From assembly GCF_001029505.1 (NCBI RefSeq), contig NZ_LEKH01000009.1, positions 62,001 through 126,000 of the forward strand: a stretch of 64,000 nucleotides of DNA, given 5' to 3'. The number at the start of each line of letters is the position of its first letter. Positions within the stretch are counted from its first letter, which is position 1. The position numbers and the translations under genes were made by a program. The stretch comes from Rubrobacter aplysinae. GTDB lineage: Bacteria; Actinomycetota; Rubrobacteria; Rubrobacterales; Rubrobacteraceae. Below, piece after piece: positions 62,056 through 64,000 of this stretch. Under the pieces are notes generated by a model that saw nothing but the letters and a program-made list of their open reading frames with translations, was not told where the DNA came from and did no database searches.

Positions 62056-63405
62056 ATGTTGAACCAGAGGCAGATCAAGACCGAGATACCGGGTCCGAAG
62101 AGCCGGGAGCTCATGCAGCGCCGCAAGGGGGCCGTCTCAGGCGGTATCGGCATCCTGACGCCCGTCTTCGTCGCCGAGGCTAGCGGAGCGCAGCTAACGG
62201 ACGTGGACGGCAACGTGTTCCTGGACTTCGCGGGCGGTATCGGAGTGATGAACGTCGGGCACTCCGAGCCCCGGGTGGTCGAGGCGATAAAGGAGCAGGC
62301 CGAGAAGTTCACCCACACCTGCTTCTTCGTCAACCACTATGAGCCCTACGTCGAGCTCGCGGAGAAGCTGAACTCGCTCGTTCCGGGCTCTTCGCAGATG
62401 CGCAGCGCCTTCTTCAACTCCGGCGCGGAGGCCGTGGAGAACGCGGTGAAGGCCGCCCGCTACTACACGGGCCGCGACGCCGTGATCGCCTTCGAGAACG
62501 CATTTCACGGCCGCACCTACATGGCGATGAGCCTGACCAGCAAGGTCAACCCGTACAAGAAGGGCTTCGCCCCGTTCATGCCGGAGGTGTACCGCGTCAC
62601 GGCCCCGTACCCTTATCGCTGCCCCGTGGGCCGCGACTGCTCGAACGGCTGCCGGCACGCCTGCTTCTCCGGGCTCGACGAGGCGCTCGTGGGTGGCGTG
62701 GACCCCGGAAACGTCGCCGCCGTCATAATAGAGCCCGTCTCCGGAGAGGGCGGCTTTATCCCGATGCCCGACGAGTTCATGCGCCGCGTGCGCGAGTTCT
62801 GCGACGAGCACGGCATCGTCATGATCGTGGACGAGGTGCAGAGCGGGTTCGCCCGCACCGGCAAGATGCTCGCCGTCGAGCACTCCGGCGTGGAGCCGGA
62901 CATCGTAACCACCGCGAAGAGCCTGGGAGCGGGGATGCCCATCGCGGGGGTCACGGGGAGGGCGGAGATCATGGACTCCGTCCACCCCGGCGGGCTCGGC
63001 ACGACCTACGGCGGCAACCCCCTGGCCTGCGCCGCCGCCCTCGCCGCGATACAGACCATCGAGGAGGACGGCCTCGTGGAGCGCGCCGATTACGTCGGAG
63101 AGCGCACCGTCGAGGCGATGCACGACCTGCAGAACAGGTACCCGGAGCTCGTCGGGGACGTGCGCGGGCGCGGGGCCATGGTTGCAATGGAGCTCGTCAC
63201 GGATGCAGAGAGCAAGACGCCAAACAAGGCGCTGACCGGGGCCGTGGTCGAGCACGCCCTGCAAAAAGGCCTGATGCTCCTCACGGCGGGCCAGTACGGG
63301 AACGTGATCCGAGTGCTCGCCCCACTGGTCATAACCGACGAGCAGCTACAGGAGGCCCTGCAGATACTCTCCGAGGCCTTCGAGGAGGCGGCCTCTGCGG
63401 TCTAG
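62056..63405 (+). CDS. gabT: 4-aminobutyrate aminotransferase
   Basis: A 449-aa class III PLP aminotransferase. Lys288 in TTAKSLGAGMP binds PLP; IVDEVQSGFARTGK carries the Asp; GGIGVMNVGHSEPRVVEAI and FFNSGAEAVENAVKAAR are typical of GABA aminotransferase. A Cys-rich stretch (YRCPVGRDCSNGCRHAC) lies near residues 185-200. It converts GABA and 2-oxoglutarate to succinic semialdehyde and glutamate. The dehydrogenase needed next is not adjacent; that at 10848 is a candidate. Confidence 0.9.
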   Translation: MLNQRQIKTEIPGPKSRELMQRRKGAVSGGIGILTPVFVAEASGAQLTDVDGNVFLDFAGGIGVMNVGHSEPRVVEAIKEQAEKFTHTCFFVNHYEPYVELAEKLNSLVPGSSQMRSAFFNSGAEAVENAVKAARYYTGRDAVIAFENAFHGRTYMAMSLTSKVNPYKKGFAPFMPEVYRVTAPYPYRCPVGRDCSNGCRHACFSGLDEALVGGVDPGNVAAVIIEPVSGEGGFIPMPDEFMRRVREFCDEHGIVMIVDEVQSGFARTGKMLAVEHSGVEPDIVTTAKSLGAGMPIAGVTGRAEIMDSVHPGGLGTTYGGNPLACAAALAAIQTIEEDGLVERADYVGERTVEAMHDLQNRYPELVGDVRGRGAMVAMELVTDAESKTPNKALTGAVVEHALQKGLMLLTAGQYGNVIRVLAPLVITDEQLQEALQILSEAFEEAASAV

Positions 63406-63483
63406 CCACCTCGTCCCACCGGCGCCCGGCCGTCGGCAGTTAAGGACGGCTGGGGGCTAGGGACCAGGCCACGAAATACACTA

Positions 63484-63522
63484 GCCGGGTAGCCGGAGCA
63501 AGGCTTGCTCCGGCTACCCGGC
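63484..63522. terminator. Very strong 18-bp hairpin between convergent genes
   Basis: The arms 63484-63501 and 63505-63522 are perfect reverse complements (beginning GCCGGGTAGCC) around a GGC loop. It lies about 80 bp after gabT and contains the stop codon of the minus-strand frame 63514-63690. It likely terminates transcription from both sides. No T-run follows on the plus strand. Confidence 0.65.
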
Positions 63523-63690
63523 CATCTTCTCGCCGTCTTGTGGGCTCTCCATTCCCTGGCCTACCATCGCCTCTCCTGGGCCCCGGCTCACCTCTCCCAC
63601 TACCTTGGCGTCCTGGTACTCTGTCGTCGCCCTCACTATGGCGCTCACCCGTCTTACGGGCTCCTTGCTCTTGAAGATGCCGCTGTCCAC
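63514..63690 (-). CDS. Possible small protein downstream of the agmatinase
   Basis: A 58-aa minus-strand frame starting at GTG, 17 bp after the agmatinase stop, and ending inside the hairpin. The peptide ([20 protein letters not shown], then [20 protein letters not shown]) looks like real protein. No ribosome site is evident and no family is recognised. Confidence 0.4.
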   Translation of the reverse strand: MDSGIFKSKEPVRRVSAIVRATTEYQDAKVVGEVSRGPGEAMVGQGMESPQDGEKMAG

Positions 63691-63707
63691 GAACTGTAGC
63701 GGTCGTG

Positions 63708-64000
63708 TTATCTGATTCCTGGACTTTCCGCGCGGCGTGACCGGGTGCGTGAGGCGAGGCCGGTCAGCGTCTCCCGGATGATCCGGTCGGCGGCTAGCGC
63801 GGTTACGTCCGCCGAACCTACGGCGGTCGGGATGACCTCCACCAGGTCGGTGCCAACTAGCCATACTCGCGATGCGATGTCCCGGACGGCCCGCATCAGG
63901 TCCGCCGTCGTCATGCCGCCGGGCTCGGGGGTCCCGGTACCCGGAGCAAAGGCCGGGTCCAGCACGTCAATGTCGACGCTGAGAAAGGTGGGGCCGTCGC
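63708..64000 (-). CDS. Agmatinase/arginase family (5' partial, runs off the window)
   Basis: The last 97 residues of an ureohydrolase. The second metal-binding signature is visible: [22 protein letters not shown], in which the Asp residues bind Mn. It hydrolyses agmatine, arginine or a guanidino acid to urea plus amine. The N-terminal part with the first signature lies beyond the window. Next to an APC permease and a GABA aminotransferase, it suggests the agmatine-putrescine-GABA route or a guanidino acid route. Confidence 0.88.
   Translation of the reverse strand, partial: DGPTFLSVDIDVLDPAFAPGTGTPEPGGMTTADLMRAVRDIASRVWLVGTDLVEVIPTAVGSADVTALAADRIIRETLTGLASRTRSRRAESPGIR

Noticed and set aside
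62194-63264. 356-codon minus-strand frame opposite gabT
   Set aside because: The plus strand encodes a complete aminotransferase with all catalytic residues; the antisense frame is His/Gly/Val-rich and featureless.

Overview
The window is high-GC bacterial chromosome with tightly packed genes, frequent GTG and TTG starts and many 1-4 bp stop/start overlaps. Its gene content (respiratory nitrate reductase, amino-acid and omega-amino-acid catabolism, several two-domain universal stress proteins, FCD-type GntR regulators) suits an aerobic to facultatively nitrate-respiring actinobacterium. It reminds me of Rubrobacter and its relatives, but that is an impression from protein style and codon use. 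No rRNA, tRNA, insertion sequence, prophage or CRISPR array was seen.

Layout. 1-5.6 kb: a small-molecule catabolic cluster with a GntR regulator (maleate-isomerase-like protein, 2-hydroxyacid dehydrogenase, amidase, DUF3830 protein, Glu/Leu-type dehydrogenase). Two promoters share a 13-bp near-palindrome. 6-15.2 kb: a BCCT transporter, alanine dehydrogenase, class III aminotransferase, semialdehyde dehydrogenase and a 972-aa FAD/Fe-S oxidoreductase, which together look like an omega-amino-acid route with pyruvate/alanine cycling. 15.6-18.1 kb: hemerythrin, two cupins and an Rrf2 regulator with three Cys. 18.9-28.1 kb: narK-narG-narH-narJ-narI, a small membrane protein and an SDR-like protein without its catalytic residues. 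28.6-32.5 kb: NADP-type glutamate dehydrogenase, a four-helix membrane protein followed by a very small protein resembling the start of cytochrome bd subunit I, a TetR regulator, and small unknowns. 32.5-43.4 kb: a stress block with a sigma-70 factor, unknown proteins, DUF488, three intact tandem universal stress proteins plus one decayed copy, a GAF/LuxR regulator and a ZIP transporter.

43.6-52.2 kb: an SDR/hydrolase pair, biotin carboxylase (minus strand), and opposite it pxpB-pxpC-pxpA, a biotin carrier protein and a molybdenum-hydroxylase large subunit without its small and medium partners. Together these look like a split biotin-dependent carboxylase or 5-oxoprolinase system. 52.3-56 kb: thioesterase, GntR and glutaryl-CoA dehydrogenase divergent from a CaiB/BaiF CoA-transferase across a perfect 9-bp inverted repeat, a plausible glutarate module. 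56-60.4 kb: hyuA-hyuB and a cupin. 60.6-64 kb: an APC permease, a 4-aminobutyrate-type aminotransferase, a strong hairpin and a partial agmatinase running off the end.

The most interesting signal is regulatory. A 21-bp AT-rich element (9-bp half-sites around TTACTATTA and TAATAGTAA, 3-bp spacer) occurs upstream of the cupin/hemerythrin genes, the nitrate operon and a gene of unknown function. A weaker copy precedes the membrane protein at 30181. The Rrf2 regulator with a C-x6-C-x5-C motif sits between the first two sites. This looks like an NsrR-type nitrosative-stress or nitrate regulon with an unfamiliar operator.
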